64,000 nucleotides of DNA from Euclidia mi (taxonomy: Eukaryota; Arthropoda; Insecta; Lepidoptera; Erebidae). The position numbers and the translations under genes were made by a program. Shown here one piece after another: positions 36,801 through 48,114 of this stretch. The stretch lies in contig OX123187.2 of the NCBI GenBank assembly GCA_944739405.2, positions 43,752,394-43,816,393 of the forward strand, in the 5' to 3' direction. The first letter of the stretch is position 1, and each line of letters begins with the position of its first letter. Below the pieces are notes generated by a model. The model had not been told where the DNA came from. It made no database searches and saw only the letters and a program-made list of their open reading frames with translations.

Positions 36801-39326
36801 CAATTTATTAGTACAGTGAAATATTTAAACTATTCCACGCTTTTAATTTTATAAAACCGTTGTCCAGGTGGAAATTGCGGACTGTAAAATATTCGATGAA
36901 ACTGACGCCTCCGAACGTATAACAAAAGTGGCTGAAATGTATTTATAGATCGTTTAGCCACGTTAAAGGCTTCGGCCCATTCATCTGCAAAAAAAGGTTA
37001 GCGCAAAATGAAAAAAGAAACTAAAAAAATTTGAACGTAAATATAAAAGCTCATTAATCAAAGTTTGGTGTACTGCGGCGGATCGTTTCGTAAAATTTCT
37101 TATGAAATATTAATCGACGTTCGCCATTCAAAACTGTGAATGAAAAGTTTCGTATAAAAAAATACTTTAATTTAAGGAGGACATACAAATTCACTACAGA
37201 GTCAAATCTGATATAATTTCACACTTTGTATCTTGATTGTAGTATTGACTTCACCTACATACCAATACACATATACATAAGTCTAAGTTAAACGATATTT
37301 ATCACGCCATCTTCCGACCAAGTACCTAATTAAGTCCTATCTGCTCAGAGTCGAGCCTATTGCGGGCAATCATTAATATCTTGAAACTCATTATACTGCT
37401 CAGCATTTTCCTAACAGAAAAACTCAATACACTTTTCCAAAACAAGGTCGCAAGCAGGAACAGTGTACATTATAGGTACCTATAGGTATACAAACAGAGG
37501 CTTTACGACAGCAATTTTTCACAGTCGAAAGGTAACAGGAAGCGAGCGTATTTTCGTTTACTAGACACATTTTCAAAGTTCTCGTTAGTACCTAGAAATG
37601 CTTGACGGACTAACCCAATTACAGTTTTCACCGGGGCCGTGAATCAAAACTAGGAACTCACCACTGGTGAAAAACGCAGGCACAGACTCAAAGATCCCGA
37701 TGACGTGATCAACAAGGGCACCACGAATATAGTCAGAATGATTAGCTACCACGGGCACCTCCGGTCACATGCTTTTTTAAATATTGCCGTTCCACACGAT
37801 GATATCAGCTTAGAAAATGACAAACTATTATTATATCAATAATATTTATTTTTTAATGGAATGACTATTTTTGAACTTTGAGCATCATAATCGCCTGTGC
37901 AAAACAAATTCAATTGCATGCCCTTTAAGCTGCCATTACAATTTAGAGTCTACGAATAAACATTTGAAATATTTTGCGTTTATAATCACGAATGCCGAAC
38001 GCAATTATTTTATTCGATACCAAGTTATTTACTAAACATTGTAAAGCGCTGATCATATTTGGCTGGTCGTCAGTCGTTCACTCCATACTAAATTGTTGCT
38101 TTCATGCCGCGTGCCAATGAAATTTAATTAACTCTTCACTGACCAAAACTCTTGTTATGCAATAAACATTTCACATTATTATTCCTGGCATTTTCAATGT
38201 AACATTTACAAATAAGATATAATTTTGTAGAGAAAACTTTTGAAATATGCAATTTAATATTTCATTTTACGTTTCAAATTAATATGCGTAATTATCAAAG
38301 AATGCTACGCAATGATGTCGAGGGATGTTTATGTAGTAGATGTAGCTGTGATTGATATCCTGCGATACATAGACGTCACTACAATTTCTGATGCTGTACT
38401 GACGTTATAATTAAATGATGAAGCAGATATTTATAAACGAATTTCATAAAATGTTGTTATTGTCTGAGTACACAATGGTTTATAAAGATACTTTGCCGTA
38501 CCAAACAGTCCAAAATTCGATTATTTTTGCTTTGTGTTTCAAATACAAAACACCAATATTTCCGGCTTAAATATGCGCCAGATATTTGTATTCCGTTAGT
38601 TTGCCAGTTTAGAGTTATTGTGTGTGCAAGATAAATATGCGATGGCGATAGTATTATAATTTTAGATACCTAAATCGTACCAACCATGAACAGCAATAAT
38701 TGAAATTATAATACAAATAGTAGATTGCTAACCATGTTGTACTATTAATCACAGCAATAGCAAGTTATACGTTTATTTGGCCACAAAACATATCAACTGT
38801 CGCACGTTTAGACGAGCTATTGTTGACGGTGACACTATTTGTGGTTCAATCACGTAAACAAACCTATTTAGAAATCGATACATCCTCGTATGTGTATCCT
38901 AGCTCTTAGGATATCAATCTTAGCTAAATAATGCTGTATTTAATGTGGAAATAGCTTTGTACGGTCCAATGGTGTGGTAGAGCTTTTGAATTAATTTGTC
39001 TTATGAATAGTTGAAGAAGCTTTGACTGTACAGATGGCGTTGTGGTTTAAGTTATCGCTTTTTCTATCCGCCACTGCACCTAGTGTTTCGACACCCATAT
39101 TATAGGATAACACTTTTCCAAAATCCATCCATAAGTTTTTGTTTTGAGTCCAAGAGTATTTTGAATTCAAATATTTGTAAAGCCCCACACGATACACGAT
39201 TTATTCTTAGTGGTTTTCATTTAAATGAAACGAAATGGGATGATATAGGATTTTCCAGTACCGGCAAAATATCGATGATTACAGCGCATGTCGCGCTCTA
39301 AAAGGAAAGGGTTCGTATTATATTCC
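33818..39326. other. Intronic DNA with few repeats, no gene confirmed
   Basis: Mostly unique AT-rich sequence. Contains a SINE 3' end at 35045-35145 (minus; 'cctgtatcgccgaaggggta'), a SINE head at 35672-35820 (+; 'ggttcgatccctacac'), a repeat scrap near 34815-34920 ('ggcggctttgctcgcg'), and a TG run at 34871. The low repeat density compared with the rest of the intron may mean functional constraint, but nothing in it proves that. Confidence 0.5.
35291..35514 (+). promoter_or_regulatory. Candidate TATA promoter, 5' leader and splice donor on the opposite strand
   Basis: TATAAAA at 35291-35297 is followed about 25 bases on by 'tgtcagacaatcgacgcgcg', a plausible arthropod initiator. After about 190 bases of leader, 'ttgaaag|gtaagt' at about 35508-35520 gives a strong 5' splice site. 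The leader has no long open frame. If real, this is the first noncoding exon of a gene nested in, and opposite to, the channel intron. No downstream exon was found. Confidence 0.25.
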
Positions 39327-39701
39327 TTCTTGTTTCTCTGAGCGTTATCCCAGTTTCAGTCTGGGTTCCGCTTTCTAGTCTAACCGGATTTGGCTGAATA
39401 TTAGCTTTTCCACGGAGCGACTGCCTGTCTGACCTCCGCAACCCGAAGGGATAGCGATATTCCATGGTTTAGACTAGTGTCAGTTTATTTAGAAGGTACT
39501 GACGCCTTGTAACGACTGTCAAAGATCTTCATGACAACCGGGACCGACGGCTTAACGTGCTCTCCGAGGCACGGGACAAGCGATAATTAACAATTCAATA
39601 CGCACATAACTCCGAAAAGTCATTGGTGCGCGCCGTGGATTCGAACCTGATACCATATGCATGGCAGTCTGTTGGTATATCCACTCGGCTATCGCTGCCT
39701 C
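39327..39701 (-). mobile_element. Full-length tRNA-derived SINE, 375 bp, with 15-bp target duplication
   Basis: Perfect direct repeats ttcgtattatattcc at 39312-39326 and 39702-39716 define the ends. The minus-strand head is 'aggcagcgatagccgagtgg'; a diverged B-box-like 'gttcgaatccacgg' follows. The body is 'gtgcctcggagagcacgtta'. Same family as 3257-3645. Confidence 0.92.
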
Positions 39702-39716
39702 TTCGTATTATATTCC

Positions 39717-41760
39717 GAATGGCAATAAAAACTATTGTTCAAAATAAGAAGCATAAAACATACGTTGATTAAATACGGCTTTAAGGATTTATTAATAAAT
39801 ATAAAAAGGCAAGAACATAGACTTTATCATTGGTACTGATAATTATAAGAGTCTGTTAATATCTTGACAGTTTTGGCGATATGCTACATGACATAGACGC
39901 ATGACTAGTGACTGTAATAGATAAGATACAAACAAATACGAATGATACAAATGCAAAGTAACGTCTGTATATATATTTATAAAAAGCATTCACAAGGAAT
40001 AACAAGTTATGAAAAGTATCTTCAAGTCCTGTTGGCTCGTCATTAAAAAGTTCCTTGCATGCAACGAGCGAGGCAAAAGCGAAGTGAGAAATGATATAAC
40101 GCGCAGGCAATTTGCGTGACAACTCACGTGTATTCGTCGATGCAGTCTAATCAGTGAAACGATTACGTCAAACAAGCTGCCTAGCGATTTATTTTAATAA
40201 CGATACATATCGCTCAGTTGTGTATTATACGTTGCAACAAATAATTACGCACAACTGGAAAATTTCAATTGCTGTAGCGTAGGCAGTGCCGGCAAATATA
40301 AAATTGTTATAAACGATTTTTTAATATAGGCACATCAAGTTTTGCAGTATTGTCGTTTAGTTATATTATAAGACTTTGGAAAGACAGTGCGTCCTGTGTC
40401 GAAAGGAAAGTATTTCACATATTGTAGCCATTGAAGAATGGAGATCTAGTAGTTGTATGAATATTATTATGTGTATAAAGCACAAAAGCTTAACAGTTAA
40501 CTCGAGTTAAATGATGAGACTAAAATATTCTATTAAAATAAGGTTTTATTGAAATCGTCAATTGTTAAAATGGAAAAGTTATTTTTTCAAATTTTGATCT
40601 CTTGCCTTGTGTTTATTTTTATTTTTGTAATCTTAATATTTTGTTTTAAGTGTTTAACAGTATGTATGTACATTAAAATTTTAAAATTTCTGAAATACTA
40701 TAAAATACGACCGATTCGAATACAAATTCGCACGCTCCATAGAGGATAAACCACTCTTACAAATATTATATGCCAAGAAACTGTCGGTAAATTCTATGAT
40801 AAAATGTTTATTGATCTGACCGTCCATGATCTGAGGCCATTTTCAATATTCGAACCATACATGGATTTTGAGATTCGGGATTCGTGTTTGACATATTTTG
40901 TATGGACCTTATGTCAAAAACGAATCTAAAATCTACAGATCTATCTATAGATGGAATATTGAATTCCGTATTTAGTAAGATAAATAAAATATCGAATAAA
41001 AACTCTATCCTATTACTATGTACTCGAGCATGCTTGCCGAATATGGTGTAGACTTATAGCGTATGAGTGAGTGCACAATACTCCTCACTACGTGGTACTA
41101 TTTCATCCAATTATATGTGAGTTCAACATAAATACATGAAAGAAAGCTGACAAATCTTTAGAAGGGTGCCCACATTTAAATCACAATCACACACCACAGT
41201 TCTAGATCACCCAGACATTGTTTTGTAACTATTGAAATTTGTTTCCAAATTCCCCATATATCATAGATCAATAATAGGGAAAGGAAATCATCATAAGATT
41301 GAGTTGCACACTACTGCTACAATATGTAACTATAAATCTAATTATCTTATTACTTCATTTACGTCACAAACTACGAGATACTCAAGAGTCTATAACATTA
41401 CGCGTACAAATAAGCAGCTTACGTATAAGTCGAAATAGAAAACTATTACATTGCCTGCCTTCATTGTGCTCTCAAGGATCCTCCTGAATGGTAGAATATA
41501 ATATCAACTACTTATTACTGAAGACTTATACAAGTTAAACGGGCGCTTTCATAACGCAGATCACTTTGACGGCTCAAGCGTCTATATGTGCAGTTTGCTT
41601 AGCGTGAAATACTATTAGCAGGCCTCCTCCTGCCTTTAAGGAGTTGTTGTCACGCCACCTCATAATTTTGGTGTAAGTAGGGGATTATAACAACACGTGT
41701 ATAAAAAGCGGACCCCGGATTCCGATCGGAGGGTCTAGAATCGACCGGCATAGCGATAGG
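39717..41760. other. Intronic AT-rich DNA, no gene seen
   Basis: The hydrophobic frame at 40549-40749 (+) is translated AT-rich low-complexity sequence (Ile/Phe/Lys) and is not taken as a gene. No repeats with clear ends. Confidence 0.5.
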
Positions 41761-41762
41761 AT

Positions 41763-41960
41763 GATGATGATGACTATGATAATCATCATCATCATCATAT
41801 AAGCCGAAAGACGTCCACTGCTGGACATAGGCCTCACCCAAGGCTCCCCACACAGACCGATCCTGAGCCACCCACATCCATCCGCTGCCCGCGACCCCAA
41901 CAAAATCGTCCGTCCGAACTATGAGAATATGCGCATAAAAATGGATGTCAATGCAGATCG
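41763..41960 (-). mobile_element. 3' end of an RTE-type LINE with (GAT)n tail
   Basis: The minus-strand frame reads GSGWMWVAQDRSVWGALGEA and then YVQQWTSFGLYDDDDD. This is the typical C-terminus of RTE ORF2, reading into the GAT repeat at 41761-41800. The 5' part is lost. Parallel decayed 3' ends exist at 49012 and 50473. Confidence 0.82.
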
Positions 41961-43006
41961 TATGGGCACATGGGTCCACCATTTGTTGTAGGTATATCGT
42001 TAATGCAATGATTTTGACTGCTTGATATAAAACGACATACTCGAGATGGTATAAGCGAAGCATAACTTTGTAAGCAATATTGCTTCCATTCTATAACTGT
42101 TCAGAGTGTTCAGCCATGCAAAACGTAATGTGTTGTCGAAATACTGCATCCAACTTTGAGATGCTAATAAAACGACAAGTCATTCTCCTCGCGAGATTGT
42201 CTTGTGCTGCATGAATTTTCTTTATCGTCTATTCAAATATGAAATGGAGTAAGATGTTTATCACTACTTTGTTAAGAATAATTGTTTGAAAATATCATGA
42301 AATTGTTGTAAACTAAAGTTATTCAGAATTGGAAATACGATTGGTATAATTGTTTTATCTGATAGATTGTTCTTTGTACTATAATTAATTATTCCCTAAA
42401 CTTAAGAGTTAAGAATTTAGTCAATTAATTAATATATTTTAGTGGTTTATACTTCCCCAATTCTAACATGAACTTGAGCCTTGATAAATTTCAATACAGT
42501 TTTTATAACCACGAATTAACATTATTTAAATAAAAATTGACAGCCGATCCATTTTAATAGGCTTGTGTCCTAAAATGTTATTAGCGATTGATTCGTTCCT
42601 TTATTAGATGTTAAACTGAAATACTGATTTTTTCTTAAGAAATCGCACAGCAACATTATTACATAATTACGGCTTTAAAAAACCATTTTGAATTTGACAC
42701 GAAAACGCTGTAAACCATCATGGCGGGTGAGTGATATCACAAGGTGCAAAACAAAACAAACCTTGAATGAAGTCTGGTCTGATGTACCCACTTTTATTTT
42801 GTTATATTCAATTTGACAGGCAGAAACTTTGACGTTTTTGTTCTATTTACTAATAAAAGGAATTGAATTGAATTGAATCTTACCTTTTTTATAATAAATA
42901 ATAAACTTTATTGATATTTTAAAATCATGATGTGTCTATAGATACTACAATCAAACCGATTTATTTTTAGTAGACACAAGCCTATTCTCCTAAGTTTTCA
43001 ACATTT

Positions 43007-43050
43007 ACGCAGTCAATGTTTAAGGATACGTCCTTAAACATTGACTGCGT
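43007..43050. repeat. Perfect 20-bp-arm hairpin, 4-base loop
   Basis: The arm acgcagtcaatgtttaagga (43007-43026), loop tacg and exact complement to 43050. It lies about 104 bases downstream of the donor of the S2-pore exon, inside the transcribed intron, so it would fold in the pre-mRNA. Confidence 0.9.
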
Positions 43051-43153
43051 CTCTATCTATCTGCGTATCTATATACCTACGGAAGAAACAATACATACAT
43101 GATATTAAATATGTACACTGTAAAATAAATAAAAGTACTAAAGTAAGACTCAC

Positions 43154-43651
43154 CTATGGTCGTTAGCGCCAATGTGCACCAATAATAACTTTGCAAATAC
43201 TGCTTCACCACATCTGCCGTTTCAGTGTCATGATACACCCAGTTTTTACTACCGAACCCATTGTTTTTATATATTATATGGTACAAGCACCCGTTCCAAT
43301 GGAATATCACTAACAAATAATGAATTAAACTGGTAGATCTAAACAAGTTAGGATAGTTCGTATGTCGCTCGGTGCGGTCCATGAACGCCCAGAAGCGGTA
43401 GATCTTTACGAGGCGGAACGAGCGTAGGATAGAGTTGAACCCGATGGACAAGTAGAGGAAGTCCAGTGGCAGGAGACACAGGCAGTCGATGTAGAATGTC
43501 GTCGAGTTCATATAGTGCGCCCGTAGCTTCGCCGCGTCCGTCTGAAGCACGCCGTCCTCCAGGTACCCCGTCCGAAAGTGAAACAATATATCCGCCAGGT
43601 AAAGAAAATCCGAAAAGTAGTCTAAGCAGAACCACACTATGAGGGTCTCGC
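43154..43651 (-). CDS. CngL: CNG channel exon: S2 to pore helix
   Basis: A 498-bp exon. Acceptor tttcag|GCGAG at 43651 and donor ATAG|GTGAGT at 43154, phase 1 both sides. In order: S2 (LIVWFCLDYFSDFLYLADIL), a loop with GYLEDGVLQTD, S3 (FYIDCLCLLPLDFLYL), and S4 (SILRSFRLVKIYRFWAFMDR), which keeps some basic residues. Then follow the S4-S5 linker (TERHTNYPN), S5 (YLLVIFHWNGCLYHIIY), and the pore helix (YLQSYYWCTLALTTIG), where the exon ends within the Gly codon. The HWNGCLYH and TERHTNYPNLFRS blocks match insect CngL better than CngA. The neighbouring 1-kb intron separates it from the S1 exon at 44673. Confidence 0.97.
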
Positions 43652-44672
43652 CTGAAACAAAAAAAAAGTGCAAATTAATCTAACTTCAAACTTTTGTTTA
43701 AAGTTAAATACAAAATAAATACACAAAAAGTAGTACTGCATTCGAATTGAGTCACGTTCTGCATACCATCAGTTACTGCACGTTACTGGCAGCACAATAG
43801 AGCAGTTACAATCACAAGCCGACTGCAGCTTAACTATCTCACATCATTATCGAGCGCACTTTTGGCACAGTTCTTGCGTGTAATATATAGCTATGTATCT
43901 TAACCGCGTAGATAGTATATCTTATAACCGAAGAGGGGAAACACAAGCTGAATTAATTAATGTATAAGAACACTACTTAACTGGAACGTTAGCATAATCT
44001 TGAGCGAGCAATCTAGTGGCTTGCTTGTCTCTAGATTAAATCATTAGTTACTCCATTATCACAATCTATTTTTGTTGATAATCTGACACCAACTGGCACT
44101 TACACAGGCGCGGTAACGAACAAAGAGCCGAGGTCGCTTAAATTAAATATCCATCCAAATTTGATCTTGTATCAGCCCTTAAATGGATTAATTCTGTTTT
44201 GATCCAAACTTTCGCTTTTAACTGAAGACAAAAAGATCAATAATACGAAGCAGAAACTTGAGAACGGATTCACAACTCACAAATTTTATGTGGTGTTAAA
44301 ACTCATTGGAGCCGAGAAGTGGTAATGAAACAATTGGAAACTTGGGAGCTGAAACATTGCAACGTTACCTTTGGAAATATTACATTGTCTCCGGTGCGAG
44401 ACACTTAACTCAGAAAAGCTATTTAGGTAAGTAATTTAATTCAGCGCGGGGCAAGTTGGCGGGAACTATGGCGAGACTGCGCTAAGTCGCAGCAGCGCTG
44501 GATCGTCGCTGCTAATCTTGGTCGCTATCTAAATGGAGACGTCTTTTGCATAAGCAGCACACTCAAAATTGGATTTTTATCCACTTAAACTCTCTTTCAA
44601 GTTCATTCGACAATGAAAATGATGAAAAGTGAAAAAGATCAATTGCGCTTAGTAGTGACAAAATGGACTTAC
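43652..44672 (-). other. CngL: 1.0-kb intron between S1 and S2 exons
   Basis: GTAAGT donor at 44672 downwards and a T-rich 'tttttttgtttcag' acceptor at 43652. A moderately GC-rich patch at 44440-44520 ('gcgcggggcaagttggcggg') has no recognised function. Confidence 0.9.
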
Positions 44673-44860
44673 CGTTAATCTCCTGGAAGGCGAACCTGTA
44701 GACTATGACCCAGAGGTTGTATAGGAAGGCGAGGGAGACGACCATGGACCAGTAGTAGCACAGGCGGCCGGCGGGGTCGAACACGAACGACCAGTGCGGC
44801 CCCGAGCGCAGCCGCCCGCTCGCGTACGTCGAGCGCCGGCGGAGACCTCCTCTACTGCCA
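44673..44860 (-). CDS. CngL: CNG channel exon: basic N-terminal segment and S1
   Basis: A 188-bp exon. Acceptor gtcaacag|TGGC at 44860 and donor TAACG|GTAAGT at 44673. It enters in phase 2 (T completes a codon) and leaves in phase 1, joining exactly to 43651 as EIN-G-ETLIV. It encodes a basic stretch (GSRGGLRRRSTYASGRLRSG), then HWSFVFDPAGRLCYYWSMVV and S1 through YNLWVIVYRFAFQEIN. DPxGxxYYxW before S1 is the family hallmark. The codons are GC-rich compared with the surrounding intron. Confidence 0.95.
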
Positions 44861-44960
44861 CTGTTGACAAAGTAAAAATATGTTGTTATTTGTATACAAA
44901 AATAAGTCTTCGAACTGCGAATAAAAGTCACAGTTTAAGGATATTACTACTATCACTAGT

Positions 44961-46320
44961 TTCATATCCGTGCTTTAGACAAAGGGTATGGAACGAGACG
45001 CAGAGAGCGCAGGCAGGCGCAGTTTTTGTAAACAGTGCGATATAACAGAAAAGTAGCAGTACAGTGACATGCGTGCCTGCGACATATTCACACACATAAT
45101 TATAGTTTAATCTGTGCTGACCTGAGTAACTGTTATGCTACGCGTTAGGACTTTACTATAACGTCAGCATTGTGCACCGCTTATCATCTTTTAGTCAGCG
45201 ATAAGTGGGTAGGTACTTTAAGAAAATTGTTGCTAGCTTTGCAAATTTTAAGTACTAACTTTAGTCGTAGTGCTTTCTGGGTACACTGCAGTTTCTTTCT
45301 CGCATAATATAGTATTATCTACATCTGAAGTAACGTAATTTGATACACAAGACACTTAAAGACCTAAGCTGAATTAACTGTATTGTTCACGAGAATTACA
45401 ATTTACAAAAGGTAAAAAGCCTGTTCCCCACACAAGTGCTAAAAACAACAATGATATAATTCCAAAAATAAGGAAAGGTTAACTTGATTTCTAACATGAG
45501 CGTAAAAGCGTCGTCTTAAAAATGTTGAAATTGGGACGAATACAGATAATATATTACATATTCTGTTGAGAGGATTATTATCCAACAGCGAACAACGACG
45601 TCAGAGTGTTTCCCGCCCCCGTCACACACTCACAATAATGCACGATACACCATGTATGTACATACATGGTGTCAATCACCGCACACTTTTAACATAATTC
45701 CAGTCGGTTTGACTTACACAACAACGTACACAACACGAAATCCTTTCGCCTTTGATGTAATCTACATAATATTATGGATGTGCTCTCTCACAATCTAATA
45801 AGAGTTGCACTCCGGTTAAACCCTGCGCTGACGGCTTATAGCATTATCTTTTGTACTAGGTATATTCTATGTAGGTACTTTATATCATCGCACTATGATG
45901 CAAGCAATATTTAAGATAGACAAGTTGTTAATAATTCTCTCGAGAAACTTGTCCAGACTTTCATGATAATGAACGCTACATGAACAATTTTATTAGAATG
46001 TTTATTAGTTCGGTAGCATAAAGGTGGACGTTTACCTACCAATCAAATTTCAGTTCGATAGATGTATTGAACCAATTGCAGTATGATATTTCTGATGTAT
46101 TAGAGGAAGTATTTACAGCCATTACGTTGTGCCAAGTGGGTCCTTTCTCTACATGGTATACATCTGTAATTATTTTATTTTCGCGTCTAGGTGACTTTTA
46201 TCCCTTATTGCATGTTACGTACATTCTATGACCACCATGATGTAGCAATTATTTCTAGTGAAGGATTTTTTAAAGACTCGTGCTCGTCATAAGTGACGAA
46301 TCTTATATCTTATACTTTAT
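44961..46320. other. Intronic DNA, no gene seen
   Basis: No coding region or transposon recognised apart from the palindrome at 45647. Confidence 0.5.
45647..45672. repeat. 26-bp perfect palindrome
   Basis: acaccatgtatgt followed at once by its exact complement, no spacer. Could be a dimeric protein-binding site or cruciform-prone DNA. Confidence 0.85.
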
Positions 46321-46527
46321 TTAATATATAAAGCTGAAGGGTTGTTTATTTGTTTGTTTGGTTCAACGCGCTAATCTCAGGAGCTACCGGTCCGATTTGA
46401 AAAATTATTTCAGTGTTAGATAGCCTATTTATCAAGGAAGGCTATAGGCTATATAACATCACGCTATGAGCCACGGGAGCGGAGCAGTAGCCTTAAATAA
46501 TGCGGGTGTAACCGCGGGCTCATCTAG
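46321..46527 (+). mobile_element. Helitron-type repeat, second family
   Basis: Starts around 'taatatataaagctgaaggg' and ends 'accgcgggctcatCTAG' before T. Paired copy at 49591-49786. Shared landmarks are 'aacgcgctaatctcagga' and 'ctataggctatataacatc'. The TC 5' terminus is not clear in either copy. Confidence 0.65.
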
Positions 46528-46561
46528 TTAAATAATAAAGAGGATACAAAACTACATACTA

Positions 46562-46794
46562 CCGTGTGGTGACGGATTAAGCATACGGAATGTCTCCACC
46601 CCATATCATCCCATGGGTGTCGTAAGAGCCGACAGAGGGAGCACATTATGCAGAGAACAGCACTGTAAGAGAAGGTAAACTTGATACAAACCCTATACCA
46701 AGCCGTTTGGCCAGCGTGCTATAGTAGGCCAATTCCTCCTTTCAAAGGAGAGGCCTAGTCCAGCAGTGGACTGTTAAAGGCTGATGATGATGAT
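46562..46794 (+). mobile_element. 240-bp (GAT)n-tailed retroposon with 14-bp target duplication
   Basis: Best-defined copy. It starts ccgtgtggtgacgg and ends aaaggctgatgatgatgat. The direct repeat atacaaaactacat flanks it (46544-46557 and about 46793-46806), which proves retroposition. No tRNA head or open frame. All ten copies in the window share the same 5' start, so this is a defined short element, not random 5' truncation. Confidence 0.88.
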
Positions 46795-46806
46795 ACAAAA
46801 CTACAT

Positions 46807-47380
46807 TATAACCTTTAATTATAAATTTAGTTTGAGCTAACCATAAATTGTCCACTCGGCAGCATTGTATAAGATGCAATTAGCCCTGACTGACATCGCA
46901 GAACCAATCGATTGAAGCAAGAAACATGACATTTAAACAGTGTGTCCCTGTTTCACGTAGAAGAATATTTTTATTAAGCTTCCCTATAACGTTTGACGCT
47001 TGCACTATGAAAATGGGGACAATGCTTAGTTTCAGCATGAAACTATTTAAAAAACCAGAATATTAAAATGAGCCCTCTCTTAATTTTGGCCATATGTGTA
47101 TTTCTATTACTCTGTGTAGCTCAAATGGTTTGTTGTCCTTTTAATTACTTATTTATAACATAATTGTATTGTTGCCATTTAGAATAATAATTAATTATAC
47201 ATAGGATTTAATTTTAATTACTATTCGCAACCACGTAAGTAGTTCGATTATTGCAGTATCACAAATACTGATGTTTGTGGCTCCCTTCACACAGAAACGA
47301 ACAAAGCTATGGTGGCTGTCATTGCATATCAGATAAAGGATATCATTATCTTAACGAATTGTCCGATTGTGCTTTAAAGT
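46807..47380. other. Intronic AT-rich DNA, no gene seen
   Basis: Nothing recognisable. Confidence 0.5.
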
Positions 47381-47850
47381 ACGGGCTACGTGAATACTCA
47401 TCTTAGCACGTTTGACGTTACCTACAAATGATTCCTTGCTGGTTAGGTCCTACAAGGGATTACTAACAGCAATGAATACAGATTTACATAGAAGCGCAGT
47501 TCTTAAGGATTTCGTGTGCCGATTCCAAGTGGGGACTATCTCCTGTTTAGTTCGTAGTTGGCACCGTTGGCGGTGCTGGCGTCGTTCTCCGTCTCTCTTG
47601 CTCTCGTAGTTAAGATACACAGGAGAAACGTTCGTCTCTCTTGCTCTCGTGGAGACAGCTGCCACAGCGTGACTGCCACGCCGTCAATTGGCAATTTGGG
47701 CCACAGAAAGTTTTTCTTCAGAGCGCCCATAGGAAATGCGCCTCTATGTAAATATCTGAGCTCTTTGGTACGGGCTACGTGAATCTTAGCACGTTTGACG
47801 TTACCTACAAATGATTCCTTGCTGGTTAGGTCCTCCAAGCGATTACCAAC
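47381..47850. repeat. Direct repeat pair about 380 bp apart
   Basis: 'gacgttacctacaaatgatt' followed by 'ccttgctggttaggtcct' occurs at 47412 and again near 47797, each preceded by 'acgggctacgtgaat'. Between them is a second short repeat, 'cgtctctcttgctctcgt', twice. Could be a local duplication or degenerate LTR-like ends; no coding evidence. Confidence 0.6.
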
Positions 47851-48049
47851 AGGTACTAAAGCTAGATAAGCCTGACGTTATTGATGTCAAACATACACAT
47901 ACGGAACGGTCACGAAGGATGCACTAACTTCTAGTAAGTATTCTAATGTAGGCATAGGAATGTATAGGTCGGTTCACGAAAGATGACCACTGCGCAGAAA
48001 TCATTTTTTAGGTCCCCGTGGAGGTGCGGGATGAGGCGCGGGTGAAATG

Positions 48050-48114
48050 CCAATGGTATGGCTCCGTTCTTGACGCATTCCCTAAATGCGTCAAGAATGG
48101 AGCCACGCCATTGG
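48050..48114. repeat. Long inverted repeat, 29-bp arms, 7-base loop
   Basis: Left arm 48050-48078 (ccaatggtatggctccgttc...) and right arm 48086-48114 pair with three mismatches around the loop tccctaa. Precursor-hairpin-like in size; strand of any transcript unknown. Confidence 0.75.

Larger units (their letters stand above)
8765..43153 (-). other. CngL: 34.4-kb intron of the CNG channel gene
   Basis: Donor GTGAGT at 43153 downwards and acceptor TAG at 8765-8767, phase 1, splitting the selectivity-filter Gly codon (G|GT). It holds most of the repeats listed here, the triplicated block 22057-33817 and no other confident gene. A further exon inside it cannot be excluded, but the pore sequence joins without a gap. 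Confidence 0.92.

Noticed and set aside
40549..40749. Hydrophobic 66-codon frame resembling a membrane protein
   Set aside because: Ile/Phe/Lys-rich translation of AT-rich low-complexity DNA, without splice or family support.
43348..43635. 95-codon reverse frame within the S2-pore exon
   Set aside because: Out-of-frame shadow of the channel coding sequence.
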